Below, piece by piece: positions 28,982 to 37,949 of a stretch of DNA of 64,000 nt. Origin of the DNA: Mitsuaria sp. PDC51 (GTDB taxonomy: Bacteria; Pseudomonadota; Gammaproteobacteria; Burkholderiales; Burkholderiaceae_C). Location: the NCBI RefSeq assembly GCF_900113225.1, contig NZ_FOZE01000003.1, forward strand, positions 62,001 to 126,000, given 5' to 3'. Below the pieces are notes generated by a model that did no database searches, had not been told where the DNA came from, and saw only the letters and a list, made by a program, of their open reading frames with translations. Both the position numbers and the translations under genes were made by a program. The stretch's first letter is position 1. Every line of letters starts with the position of its first letter.

Positions 28982-29458
28982 TCACTTGGGCCAGGGGCCG
29001 CCGCGCAGCTTCGAGCCGGCCTTCAGGCCGCGCTTGTCGAACCAGCCCTTGTTCATTTCCAGCACGTAGCGCACCGGCTTGGTGGAGCAATGCGAGGCGT
29101 CGGACAACGGCTGCATCTCGACGATGTTGACGATCGTGCCGTCGTCGGCGACGAAGGCGGCCGACAGCGGGATCAGCGTGTTGCGCATCCAGAAGCACTG
29201 CTGCGCGGGCTGTTCGAACACGAAGATCATGCCGGCGTTGGGCGCCATCTCCTTGCGGGCCATCAGGCCGATGGCGCGCTGCTCGTCGGTGCGGGCGACC
29301 TCGGCATGGATCAGGTGCATGCCCGCGCCGAGCTCGACGACCGGCAGACCGGTCTGCGGGATCTGCTGGGCCATGGCGGGCGCGGCGGCCGACAGCGCGG
29401 TGATCAACAGGGCGGTCGACAGGGCGGCGGACGATGCGGCGCGTTTGATATTGAGCAT
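28982..29458 (-). CDS. Secreted DUF192 protein
   Basis: A 158-residue protein with a signal peptide ending APAMA-QQ at about residue 31. The DUF192 pattern is clear: VEVARTDEQRAIGLMARKEMAP-like start, GMIFVFEQPAQQCFWMRNTLIPLSAAFV, and ending PVRYVLEMNKGWFDKRGLKAGSKL. The function of this family is not known. Its start is 35 bp from the divergent ccoI start, so regulatory sequence is shared or lies within the ccoI 5' end. Confidence 0.9.
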   Translation of the reverse strand: MLNIKRAASSAALSTALLITALSAAAPAMAQQIPQTGLPVVELGAGMHLIHAEVARTDEQRAIGLMARKEMAPNAGMIFVFEQPAQQCFWMRNTLIPLSAAFVADDGTIVNIVEMQPLSDASHCSTKPVRYVLEMNKGWFDKRGLKAGSKLRGGPWPK

Positions 29459-29493
29459 GACGTGACCTCGAGGATGGGCGGATTATCGCGGCC

Positions 29494-31863
29494 ATGTTGC
29501 CCGCCCCCGCCGCCTCGGCCGATGCCGGCGCCCGGGGCGCCGACATCCGGCCCGCCAATCGCCCCCGCCGCGACGCGCCGCTGACGCCTGCGGCGTCCTC
29601 GGCGCCCGATGGGCTCGACGGGCTCGACGAAGCGCTGCGCCCCGTCACGCAATGGCACGCGGCAACGGGCGGCGAGCGCATCGCGCGCACGCGCTTGCGG
29701 CTCTCGGGCATGCATTGCGCCGCCTGCGCCGGGCTGATCGAAACCACGCTGCAGGCGCGCCGTGGGGTTCACGCGGCGCAGGTGAACGCCTCCACCCAGA
29801 CGCTGATGCTGGACTGGTCGCCGGCGGGTGTCCCGTTCGAGGAGCTGCGGCAATCGCTGAGGGCCGCCGGCTACGACCTCGCCCCTGACCTTGCCGGGCC
29901 CGCGCGCGAACTGCGCCGGCGCGAGCACCGGCAGGCCGTCTGGCGGCTGTTCGTGGCGAGCTTCCTGATGATGCAGGTGATGATGCTGGCGTGGCCGTCC
30001 TACGTGGCCGCGCCCGGCGAGATGGCGCCGGACCAGGCGGCCCTGCTGCGCTGGGGCCAATGGGTGTTGACGCTGCCGGTCATGCTGCTGGCGGCGGGCC
30101 CGTTCTTCCAGGCCGCGGCCTCGCAGCTGCGCCAGCGCCGCATCGGCATGGACGTGCCCGTGGCCCTGGGATTGGCGGTCGCCTTCGTCGCCGGCAGCGG
30201 CGCGACGCTCGATCCGGGCGGGCTCTTCGGGCACGAGGTCTACTTCGACTCGATCACCATGTTCGTGGCCTTCCTGCTGGGCGCGCGCTACCTCGAACTG
30301 CGCGCGCGACACCGCGCCGCGCAGGCGCTCGAGCACGCCGCCGGCGAACTGCCGGAGCGGGTCGAGCGCCAGAAGCCGGACGGCAGCGTCGAAACGGTGC
30401 CCGTGGCGCAGCTGGCGCCGGGAGACCTCGTGCGCGTGGCAGCCGGGCAGCGCATTCCCGCCGATGCCACGGTGGACGCCGGTGCTGGCGCGGTGGATGA
30501 GTCGCTGCTCACCGGCGAGTCCAGACCGGTCGCGAAGGCGTCTGGCGACGAGGTGCTCGCCGGCAGCCTGAACCTCCAGGGCGTACTGATGCTGCGGGTG
30601 CGGCACGTGGGCGAGCAGACCCGTCTGGCCGGCATCCGCCAGCTGATGACGCAGGCCTTCCAGGACCGTCCGGCGACGCTGCGCATGGCCGACCGCGTGG
30701 CGGGATGGTTCCTGGCGGCGGTGCTCGTGCTGGCCGGCTTGGCGGCGCTCGCGTGGCAGCTGATCGATCCCTCGCGGGCGGTGGCCGTGGCGGTGTCCGT
30801 GCTGATCGTGACCTGTCCCTGCGCGTTGTCGCTGGCGGCGCCGGCGGCGTGGGTGGCCGCCGCGGGCACCTTGGCGCGACGCGGGCTGTTGCTGTCGCGG
30901 CTCGAGGCGATCGAGACGCTGGCCGACATCGACGTCGTCGTCCTCGACAAGACCGGCACGCTGACCGATCCATCGCCCCGGCCCCGGCGCCAATGGCCCG
31001 ACGCGCTCGACGCCGACGCGCGGTCGGCGGCGCTCGCGCTGGCCGGCGCGTCGCACCATCCGCTGGCGCGCTCGCTCGCGCGAGCGTTGGAGTCCGAACG
31101 CGACGCTCCACCCCCGTCGTCGCCGGCGAAGGAGTGGGTGATCGAAGAGTTCAGCGGTCGCGGCCTGGAAGCGCTGGCCGACGATGGACGGCGATGGCGG
31201 CTCGGCGCGCCGCGCTGGGCGCTGACGCACTTCGAGCCGCAGGAGCGGCGAACCGGCGTGGCCGATGCGCAGGTCGTGCTCGCCTGTGACGGCATCGTCC
31301 GGGCCGCCTGGCTGTTCGACGAGGCGCTGCGCGACGATGGGCGGACGGCGGTGAGCGCCTGGCGCGAGCGCGGGCTGGAGGTGCACCTGCTGTCCGGCGA
31401 TGCACCCGAGCGCGTGGCCGCGATCGCGGACCAGGTCGGCCCGGTGCGATGGCGCGGCGGCGCGAGTCCCGAAGACAAGCTGGCCCATGTGGCCGCCTTG
31501 CAGGCCTGCGGCCATCGCGTGCTGATGATCGGCGACGGCATCAACGACGCGCCGGTGCTCGCGCGTGCGCAGGTCTCGGTGGCGATGGGGCAGGGCGCCG
31601 ACCTCGCCAAGTCGCGCACCGACGCGCTGCTGGTGTCGGACCGGCTCGGCGCGATCACCACCGCGCTCGGCCTGGCCCGGCGAACGCGCCAGGTGGCCCG
31701 CCAGAACCTGGCCTGGTCGGCGCTCTACAACGCGGCGTGCGTGCCGATGGCGCTGGTGGGCTGGCTGCCGCCGTGGGCAGCGGGCCTGGGCATGGCGACG
31801 AGTTCGCTGCTGGTGGTGGCCAACGCCGCACGCCTCGGACGCGACACGACCTTCCGTCGGTGA
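29494..31863 (+). CDS. ccoI: Copper-transporting P1B-type ATPase for cbb3 oxidase assembly (CcoI/FixI)
   Basis: A 789-residue P-type ATPase. One N-terminal heavy-metal domain has GMHCAAC (C75, C78). The ion-path motif CPC is at 441-443, the phosphorylation site DKTGT starts at D485, and TGES, the SHHP nucleotide-binding motif and GDGINDAPVLA are present. Family role: supplies copper to the cbb3 oxidase. It is followed by ccoS and the ccoNOQP genes. The first 65 residues are not conserved-looking, so a start downstream of 29494 is possible. Confidence 0.92.
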   Translation: MLPAPAASADAGARGADIRPANRPRRDAPLTPAASSAPDGLDGLDEALRPVTQWHAATGGERIARTRLRLSGMHCAACAGLIETTLQARRGVHAAQVNASTQTLMLDWSPAGVPFEELRQSLRAAGYDLAPDLAGPARELRRREHRQAVWRLFVASFLMMQVMMLAWPSYVAAPGEMAPDQAALLRWGQWVLTLPVMLLAAGPFFQAAASQLRQRRIGMDVPVALGLAVAFVAGSGATLDPGGLFGHEVYFDSITMFVAFLLGARYLELRARHRAAQALEHAAGELPERVERQKPDGSVETVPVAQLAPGDLVRVAAGQRIPADATVDAGAGAVDESLLTGESRPVAKASGDEVLAGSLNLQGVLMLRVRHVGEQTRLAGIRQLMTQAFQDRPATLRMADRVAGWFLAAVLVLAGLAALAWQLIDPSRAVAVAVSVLIVTCPCALSLAAPAAWVAAAGTLARRGLLLSRLEAIETLADIDVVVLDKTGTLTDPSPRPRRQWPDALDADARSAALALAGASHHPLARSLARALESERDAPPPSSPAKEWVIEEFSGRGLEALADDGRRWRLGAPRWALTHFEPQERRTGVADAQVVLACDGIVRAAWLFDEALRDDGRTAVSAWRERGLEVHLLSGDAPERVAAIADQVGPVRWRGGASPEDKLAHVAALQACGHRVLMIGDGINDAPVLARAQVSVAMGQGADLAKSRTDALLVSDRLGAITTALGLARRTRQVARQNLAWSALYNAACVPMALVGWLPPWAAGLGMATSSLLVVANAARLGRDTTFRR

Positions 31864-31903
31864 GGCCGCCCCCGACGCCTCGACATCGTTCCGGAACCCG
31901 CAC

Positions 31904-32050
31904 ATGGACATCCTCTACCTGCTGATCCCGTTCTCGGTCGTGCTGGTCCTGCTGGTGCTGATGGTGTTCGGCTGGGCCGTGCAGGACGGACAGCTCGAGT
32001 CGCTGGACCGGGAAGGTCAACGAATCCTCGAGGACGACGCCGGAGCTTGA
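31904..32050 (+). CDS. ccoS: Cbb3 oxidase assembly protein CcoS
   Basis: A 48-residue single-span protein ([20 protein letters not shown], then [20 protein letters not shown]). This is the typical CcoS sequence of one helix followed by an acidic tail beginning with a G-x-FD/DGQ-like patch. It is needed for cofactor insertion into cbb3 oxidase. It starts 40 bp after ccoI; its stop overlaps the FNR box of ccoN. Confidence 0.9.
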   Translation: MDILYLLIPFSVVLVLLVLMVFGWAVQDGQLESLDREGQRILEDDAGA

Positions 32051-32060
32051 CCGTCATCAA
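32047..32060 (+). promoter_or_regulatory. FNR/Anr box of the ccoNOQP promoter
   Basis: TTGAC-CGTC-ATCAA matches the FNR consensus TTGAT-N4-ATCAA in nine of ten specific positions. Its centre (32053.5) is 41.5 bp upstream of a start at about 32095 predicted from a -10 AACAAT at 32083-32088, exactly the class II FNR geometry. ccoN begins at 32127. Confidence 0.72.
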
Positions 32061-32126
32061 CACGCTCGCGAACCAGGCGCCGAACAATCGCCGCCAATCG
32101 CGCGAAGAGCGCCTCGAGGAGCCAGC

Positions 32127-33587
32127 ATGGCAAGCAAATCAGAGTCAACGGGAGCACGCTCAGGCGCGCCCAGCTACGAGGACGGCGTGGTCCGCGCCTT
32201 CGCGCTGGCGGCGGTGCTGTGGGGCGTGGTGGGAATGCTGGTCGGCGTGGTCATCGCCGCGCAGCTCGCCTGGCCAGAGTTGAACTTCGGCATTCCCTGG
32301 CTCAGCTACGGCCGGCTCCGGCCGCTGCACACCAACGCGGTGATCTTCGCCTTCGGCGGCTGCGTGCTGATGGCCACCGCCTTCCACGTCGTCCAGCGCA
32401 CCAGCCATGTGAAGCTGTTCGCCCCCGCCTTGGCGTGGTTCACCTTCTGGGGCTGGCAGCTCGTCATCGTGCTCGCCGCGATCACCCTGCCGCTGGGCCT
32501 GACCACCGGCAAGGAATACGCCGAACTCGAATGGCCCATCGACCTCCTGATCGCCGTGGTCTGGGTCGCCTACGCGATCGTCTTCTTCGGCACGATCGGC
32601 GTTCGTCGCGTGCGCCACATCTACGTGGCCAACTGGTTCTTCGGCGCCTTCATCATCGCGGTGGCGCTGCTGCACATCGTCAACAGCGCCGAGATCCCGG
32701 TCTCGCTGACCAAGAGCTACTCCGCCTATGCCGGCGTCCAGGACGCCATGGTGCAGTGGTGGTACGGCCACAACGCGGTCGGCTTCTTCCTGACGGCCGG
32801 CTTCCTCGGCCTGATGTACTACTACATCCCCAAGCAGGCGAACCGGCCGGTCTACAGCTACCGGCTGTCGATCGTCCACTTCTGGGCGCTGATCTTCACC
32901 TACATGTGGGCGGGACCCCACCACCTGCACTACACCGCGCTGCCGGACTGGGCGCAGAGCGTCGGCATGCTGTTCTCGCTGGTGCTGCTGGCGCCGAGCT
33001 GGGGCGGGATGATCAACGGCGTCATGACGCTCAGCGGCGCGTGGCACAAGCTGCGCGACGACCCGATCCTGAAGTTCCTCATCGTGGCGCTGTCGTTCTA
33101 CGGCATGTCGACCTTCGAGGGGCCGATGATGTCGATCAAGACCGTCAACGCGCTGTCCCACTACACCGACTGGACCGTCGGCCACGTGCACAGCGGCGCG
33201 CTGGGCTGGGTGGGCTTCATCTCGATGGGGGCGCTGTACCACCTCATCCCCCGCATGTACGGCCGCGTGGAGATGTATTCCAAGCGCGCCATCGAGCTGC
33301 ACTTCTGGATCGCCACGCTGGGCATCGTGCTCTACATCGCCGCGATGTGGATCGCCGGCGTCATGCAGGGCCTGATGTGGCGCGCGGTGAATCCGGACGG
33401 CACGCTGACCTGGACCTTCGCCGAGAGCGTCAAGGCGACCTACCCGTTCTACGTGGTGCGGCTGCTGGGCGGCCTGCTGTACCTGAGCGGGATGTGCCTG
33501 ATGGCCTGGAACGTCGTGATGACGGTCCGTGTCGGCCGCCCGGCCCGCCATCCCATTCCCGGCGCCGCGTTCGCGGCCGCCGCCTGA
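32127..33587 (+). CDS. ccoN: Cytochrome c oxidase, cbb3 type, subunit I
   Basis: A 486-residue haem-copper oxidase catalytic subunit with 12 or more helices and SD AGGAGC. Ligands for the low-spin haem and binuclear centre appear in [51 protein letters not shown] and [17 protein letters not shown]. The tyrosine cross-link region ([17 protein letters not shown]) is in the C-family order. It is a high-affinity oxidase for low oxygen and pumps protons. It is followed by ccoO. Confidence 0.97.
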   Translation: MASKSESTGARSGAPSYEDGVVRAFALAAVLWGVVGMLVGVVIAAQLAWPELNFGIPWLSYGRLRPLHTNAVIFAFGGCVLMATAFHVVQRTSHVKLFAPALAWFTFWGWQLVIVLAAITLPLGLTTGKEYAELEWPIDLLIAVVWVAYAIVFFGTIGVRRVRHIYVANWFFGAFIIAVALLHIVNSAEIPVSLTKSYSAYAGVQDAMVQWWYGHNAVGFFLTAGFLGLMYYYIPKQANRPVYSYRLSIVHFWALIFTYMWAGPHHLHYTALPDWAQSVGMLFSLVLLAPSWGGMINGVMTLSGAWHKLRDDPILKFLIVALSFYGMSTFEGPMMSIKTVNALSHYTDWTVGHVHSGALGWVGFISMGALYHLIPRMYGRVEMYSKRAIELHFWIATLGIVLYIAAMWIAGVMQGLMWRAVNPDGTLTWTFAESVKATYPFYVVRLLGGLLYLSGMCLMAWNVVMTVRVGRPARHPIPGAAFAAAA

Positions 33588-33612
33588 ACGCCCGGACCCC
33601 AAGGAGCACGTC

Positions 33613-34239
33613 ATGGCCAACGCCCATGCCCCCGCCACCGGTCACGAGCGCATCGAGACCAGCAACTTCCTGATGATCGTGCTGGTGCTGCTGACGGTGA
33701 TCGTCGGCGGCATCGTCGAGATCGTCCCGCTGTTCTTCCAGCGCTCGACCACGCAGGCCGTCGAGCATCTGAAGCCGTATTCCCCGCTGCAGCTCGCCGG
33801 TCGCGATGTCTACATCCGCGAGGGTTGCTACAACTGCCACTCCCAGATGATCCGCCCACTGCGCGCCGAGACACTGCGCTACGGGCACTACTCGGTCGCC
33901 GGCGAGTTCGTCTACGACCACCCCTTCCAGTGGGGCAGCAAGCGCACCGGCCCCGACCTGGCCCGGGTCGGCGGCAAGTACAGCGACGAGTGGCACCGCC
34001 TGCACCTGACCAATCCGCGGGACCTGGTGCCCGAGTCCAACATGCCGGCCTACGCCTGGTTGTCGGGCGCGGCGCTCGATCCGAAGGACCTCGCGCCCAA
34101 GATGCGCGCGCTGCGGACTGTCGGGGTGCCCTACACGGACGAGCAGATCGCCCAGGCCGGCGCCGAAGTCCAGGGCAAGACCGAAATGGATGCCGTCGTC
34201 GCCTACCTGCAGGTGCTGGGCACCGCGCTGAAGCCCTGA
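33613..34239 (+). CDS. ccoO: Cytochrome c oxidase, cbb3 type, subunit II
   Basis: A 208-residue mono-haem cytochrome c subunit: one N-terminal membrane anchor ([21 protein letters not shown]), then the c-type haem site [12 protein letters not shown] and distal methionine region in [10 protein letters not shown]. The ATG follows AAGGAG, 25 bp after ccoN. It transfers electrons to subunit I. Confidence 0.96.
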   Translation: MANAHAPATGHERIETSNFLMIVLVLLTVIVGGIVEIVPLFFQRSTTQAVEHLKPYSPLQLAGRDVYIREGCYNCHSQMIRPLRAETLRYGHYSVAGEFVYDHPFQWGSKRTGPDLARVGGKYSDEWHRLHLTNPRDLVPESNMPAYAWLSGAALDPKDLAPKMRALRTVGVPYTDEQIAQAGAEVQGKTEMDAVVAYLQVLGTALKP

Positions 34240-34252
34240 TCGGAGCGCCGTC

Positions 34253-34429
34253 ATGCCTGACATCGATGTGAATGTGCTGCGCTCCGCGGTGACCGTGCTG
34301 TCACTGCTGGTGTTCGCCGGCATCGTGGGCTGGGCCTATGCCCGCCGCAACCGGGAACGATTCGAAGACCAGGGGGCGCTCGTCCTGTCGGACGAGGACG
34401 TGGCGCTCCAAGGAGGTCGTCATGAGTGA
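34253..34429 (+). CDS. ccoQ: Cbb3 oxidase small subunit CcoQ
   Basis: A 58-residue gene: MPDIDVNVLRSAVTVLSLL begins a single membrane helix, followed by WAYARRNRERFED, the usual CcoQ FixQ pattern. It starts 13 bp after ccoO and its stop overlaps the first 8 bases of ccoP, suggesting coupled translation. Confidence 0.85.
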   Translation: MPDIDVNVLRSAVTVLSLLVFAGIVGWAYARRNRERFEDQGALVLSDEDVALQGGRHE

Positions 34430-35324
34430 TTTCGTTTCGAACGGCTGGTCGCTGTTCGTGGCCGCTGCCACCGTGCTGGGCCTGGCCCTGTGCCTGGCCC
34501 TGCTGATCATCGCCAGCCGCCGCAAGGTGATGGCCGCCGACAACTCCACCGGCCATGTCTGGGACGAGGACATCCGGGAGCTCAACAACCCGCTGCCTCG
34601 CTGGTGGATGGTGCTGTTCGTGCTGACGGTGGTCTTCTCGGTGCTCTATCTGGCGCTGTATCCGGGTCTGGGCGGCTACGCCGGTCGGCTGGGCTGGTCG
34701 AGCACCGGCCAGTTCGACGCCGAGCAGGCCAAGGCCCGCGAGGCCATGCGGGCGATCTACGCGAGGTTCGACGGGCTGCCGGTGGAAACCGTGGCCAGGG
34801 ATCCGCAGGCGATGGGCATCGGCGAACGCCTGTTCGCCAACAACTGCGCCACCTGCCATGGCTCCGACGCCAAGGGGTCCAAGGGCTTCCCGAACCTGAC
34901 CGACAACGACTGGCTGTATGGCGGCAGCGGCGAGACCCTCATCGAGACGATCACGCGTGGCCGGGAAGGCACGATGCCACCGATGGCGGCGGCGGTCGGC
35001 AACGGCGAGGATGTGCGCAACCTGGCGCATTACGTGCTGAGCCTGTCAGGCAGTCCGCACAACTCGGTGGCGGCCGCGCTGGGCAAATCCAGATTCACCG
35101 CCTGCGCCGCCTGCCACGGCATGGACGGCCGCGGCAATCAGGCGCTGGGCGCTCCCAACCTCACCGACAAGGTCTGGCTGCACGGTTGGGGCGAGCCTGC
35201 GATCGTCGCGATGATCAACAACGGCAAACACAGCCACATGCCGGAGCACGGCTCCCGGCTCAGCCCCGAGCAGATCCGCGTGCTGGCGGCCTATGTCTGG
35301 GGGCTGTCTCATGAGCGACCCTGA
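34422..35324 (+). CDS. ccoP: Cytochrome c oxidase, cbb3 type, subunit III (di-haem)
   Basis: A 300-residue protein with two N-terminal membrane helices and two haem c sites, CATCHGSDAKG and CAACHGMDGRG, each with later Met ligand regions. The start ATG overlaps the ccoQ end by 8 bp and follows AAGGAGG. It brings electrons from cytochrome c into the oxidase. Its end overlaps the ccoG start by 14 bp. Confidence 0.96.
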   Translation: MSDFVSNGWSLFVAAATVLGLALCLALLIIASRRKVMAADNSTGHVWDEDIRELNNPLPRWWMVLFVLTVVFSVLYLALYPGLGGYAGRLGWSSTGQFDAEQAKAREAMRAIYARFDGLPVETVARDPQAMGIGERLFANNCATCHGSDAKGSKGFPNLTDNDWLYGGSGETLIETITRGREGTMPPMAAAVGNGEDVRNLAHYVLSLSGSPHNSVAAALGKSRFTACAACHGMDGRGNQALGAPNLTDKVWLHGWGEPAIVAMINNGKHSHMPEHGSRLSPEQIRVLAAYVWGLSHERP

Positions 35325-36738
35325 GCTCAAGACGATCTCGCTGTATGCCTCCGAGGCGAAGGTCTATCCCCGCGCGGTGCATGGGTGGTTTGCCTTCTGG
35401 CGCTGGGCGCTGGTGTGGGCGACGCAGCTGCTGTTCTATGGGCTGCCCTGGCTGACCTGGAACGGTCGCCAGGCCGTCCTGTTCGATCTGGACGCGCGGC
35501 GCTTCCTGATCTTCGACCTGATCCTGTACCCGCAGGACTTCATCTACCTGACCGCCTTGCTGGTCGTGTCGGCCTTCGGGCTGTTCTTCTTCACCGCGGT
35601 GGCGGGCCGGCTGTGGTGCGGCTACGCCTGCCCGCAGACGGTCTACACCGAGATCTTCCTGTGGATCGAGCGGCACACCGAGGGCGACCGCGCGGCGCGC
35701 ATCCGTCTCGACAAGGCGGTCTGGTCGTTTGGCAAGCTGGGGCGAAAGACGGCGAAACACGCCGCGTGGCTGACCGTGTCGCTCTGGACCGGTTTCACCT
35801 TCGTCGGTTACTTCGAACCGATCCGCGTGCTGGGCGAGAACGCCATGCAGGCGGCGCTCGGCGGATGGGAAGTCTTCTGGATCCTGTTCTATGGAATGGC
35901 GACCTATGGCAATGCGGGCTACCTGCGGGAACAGGTCTGCAAGTACATGTGTCCCTATGCCCGCTTCCAGAGCGCGATGCTGGATCGGGACACGCTGATC
36001 ATCAGCTACGACGCCGAGCGCGGCGATCCGCGCGGCCCGCGCTCGAAGAAGGCGGACCTGTCGACGATCGGACTCGGCGCCTGTGTCGATTGCCAGCAGT
36101 GCGTCCACGTGTGTCCCACCGGCATCGACATCCGCAAGGGCCTGCAACACGAGTGCATCGGATGCGCCGCCTGCATCGACGTCTGCAACGACGTGATGGA
36201 CAAGTTCGGCTATCCGCGCGGCCTGATCCGATACGCGACGCAGAACGGCATGCAGCATCGTTGGGGCGCCGCGCGCCAATGGCGACGTGTGTTGCGGCCC
36301 CGCGTGCTGATCTACGGCGGGATCCTGCTGGCGGTGTCGGCTGCGCTGGTCTGGAGCCTGGCGGTGCGGATGCCCTTCAAGGTGGATGTGGTGCGCGATC
36401 GCGCCGCGCTGGCGCGGGAGGTCGAGGACGGGGTCGTGGAGAACGTCTATCGCCTGCAATTGATGAACGCCGCCGAATCGACGCAGGGGTTCGTGCTGGA
36501 TGTCGAGGGCATCCCCGGCCTGCGGGTCGCCGCGCCAACCGGGCGATTGACGCTGGCGCCCGCCGAGGCGCGCTGGGTCACCGTCTCGCTGCGTCTGCCC
36601 GCGGAGCAGGCGCGGCGGTTGGGACCGGGCGTGCATCCGATGCGGTTCTCGATCCGCCGGGTGGAGGCGGGCGGCCCGTCGGGGGCCGGCGATGCACGCG
36701 AACTGTTCGAGAAATCCACTTTCATGGTGCCGCGATGA
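35311..36738 (+). CDS. ccoG: Cbb3 assembly ferredoxin-like protein CcoG (FixG/RdxA)
   Basis: A 475-residue membrane protein from MSDPELK. Two ferredoxin-type cysteine clusters are present: CVDCQQCVHVCPTGID and CIGCAACIDVCNDVM, plus the earlier CGYACPQTVYTE and CKYMCPYARFQ motifs in the membrane domain. The C-terminal part is an Ig-like FixG domain. Role: copper reduction for cbb3 maturation. It overlaps ccoP by 14 bp; a longer 5' frame exists but is less likely. Confidence 0.95.
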   Translation: MSDPELKTISLYASEAKVYPRAVHGWFAFWRWALVWATQLLFYGLPWLTWNGRQAVLFDLDARRFLIFDLILYPQDFIYLTALLVVSAFGLFFFTAVAGRLWCGYACPQTVYTEIFLWIERHTEGDRAARIRLDKAVWSFGKLGRKTAKHAAWLTVSLWTGFTFVGYFEPIRVLGENAMQAALGGWEVFWILFYGMATYGNAGYLREQVCKYMCPYARFQSAMLDRDTLIISYDAERGDPRGPRSKKADLSTIGLGACVDCQQCVHVCPTGIDIRKGLQHECIGCAACIDVCNDVMDKFGYPRGLIRYATQNGMQHRWGAARQWRRVLRPRVLIYGGILLAVSAALVWSLAVRMPFKVDVVRDRAALAREVEDGVVENVYRLQLMNAAESTQGFVLDVEGIPGLRVAAPTGRLTLAPAEARWVTVSLRLPAEQARRLGPGVHPMRFSIRRVEAGGPSGAGDARELFEKSTFMVPR

Positions 36739-36793
36739 GCGCGGCATCCGATCCGGCGCCTCGTCGGCGCCCCGGCCTTCAGCGGGAGCTTCC

Positions 36794-37066
36794 ATGACGA
36801 CGACACGAATCAACGACCTGGACACGCCGGGCAGCGGTCCCTGGTGGCGGCATCCGATGATGTGGCTGGTGGTCGGCGGGCCCGGCATGGTCGTGGTGGC
36901 GGGCGTGGCCACCCTGGTGCTCGCTCTGACGCATCCCGACCCTGTCGTCCCTTCGTCGGACGGCGTCGATCGGAGCGGTGTGGCCGCGGAAGCGGGCGCC
37001 GACGCCGCGATGGCCCCTGCGATGAAGGCGCGCAACCACGCGGCGACGGGCGGGCAGACCCCCTGA
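36794..37066 (+). CDS. ccoH: FixH/CcoH-like small membrane protein
   Basis: A 90-residue protein with one central membrane segment (WWRHPMMWLVVGGPGMVVVAGVATLVLAL) and the tail AMKARNHAATG, a form common next to ccoG in Burkholderiales. It starts 55 bp after ccoG. A cbb3 assembly role is inferred from position. It faces fnr, 25 bp away. Confidence 0.78.
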   Translation: MTTTRINDLDTPGSGPWWRHPMMWLVVGGPGMVVVAGVATLVLALTHPDPVVPSSDGVDRSGVAAEAGADAAMAPAMKARNHAATGGQTP

Positions 37067-37091
37067 TCGATCCTGGCGTCCGGGCTCGTGC

Positions 37092-37856
37092 CTACACGGC
37101 GCGGCGGACCAGTTGCAGCAGCCGGCGCGGCTTGAGGACGCGCAACTCGCGCGCCCGCACCTCTAGCACGCCGTCTTCCTGCATGCGTGAGAAAGTGCGG
37201 CTGACCGTCTCCAGCGTGAGCCCCAGATGGCTGCCGATCTCGTCGCGCGTCATGCGCAGCACGACGCTGGACGACGAGAAGCCGCGTGCGCGCAGCCGAC
37301 GCATCAGGTTGATCAGGAACGCGGCGACACGCTGTTCCGCCCGCATCGAGCCGAGCAGCACCATCATGGCCTGGTCCCGCACGAGTTCCCGGCTCATCAG
37401 CCGATGGAACTGGCGCTGCAGGCGGTCGAACTCGCGGGTGAGGTCCTCCAGCCGACCGTAGGGAATGACGCACACCTGCGAGTCCTCCAGCGCGACCGCC
37501 TGGCTCGCGTGCGCGCCGTCATAGATGCCGTCCAGGCCCAGCAGCTCGCCGGCCATGTGGAAGCCGGTGACCTGATCGCGGCCGTCCTGCGCCGACGCCG
37601 AGGTCTTGAAGAAGCCGGTGCGGACGATGTAGATCGCCTCGAAGACGTCGCCGGTCTTGAACAGCACCGCTCCGCGCGCGACCGCGCGCCGATCGCTCAC
37701 CATGCGTTCGAGCTGCAGCACCTCCGCGGCGGGCAGGCCGGTCGGCAGGCAGATCTGGCGCAGCGCGCAAGTCGAGCAACTGATCTTGAAGAGGTCGTGC
37801 GGCGCGGAGGGGGGCAGGGAAAGTCGGATGCGGCTCGACATGAGGCGGTCAGGCAT
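37092..37856 (-). CDS. fnr: FNR/Anr-type oxygen-responsive transcription regulator
   Basis: 254 residues from the first ATG (an ATG five codons later is also possible). The N-terminus carries C27-x2-C30-x5-C36 (KISCSTCALRQIC) and a fourth Cys at 129 (QVCVIPY), the same layout as the FNR [4Fe-4S] cluster. A cAMP-binding-like domain follows, then the HTH EIGSHLGLTLETVSRTFSRMQ, whose E..SR residues read TTGAT half-sites. It would activate the adjacent ccoNOQP and hemN in low oxygen. Confidence 0.95.
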   Translation of the reverse strand: MPDRLMSSRIRLSLPPSAPHDLFKISCSTCALRQICLPTGLPAAEVLQLERMVSDRRAVARGAVLFKTGDVFEAIYIVRTGFFKTSASAQDGRDQVTGFHMAGELLGLDGIYDGAHASQAVALEDSQVCVIPYGRLEDLTREFDRLQRQFHRLMSRELVRDQAMMVLLGSMRAEQRVAAFLINLMRRLRARGFSSSSVVLRMTRDEIGSHLGLTLETVSRTFSRMQEDGVLEVRARELRVLKPRRLLQLVRRAV

Positions 37857-37949
37857 GCGAGGAAGCGGCGGATTCTTTGTCGGGGCCCCGGCGCCGGCAA
37901 TGACATCAATCAATGACGATTTGGCAGCAAAGGGTGAGGATCGCCGCCC

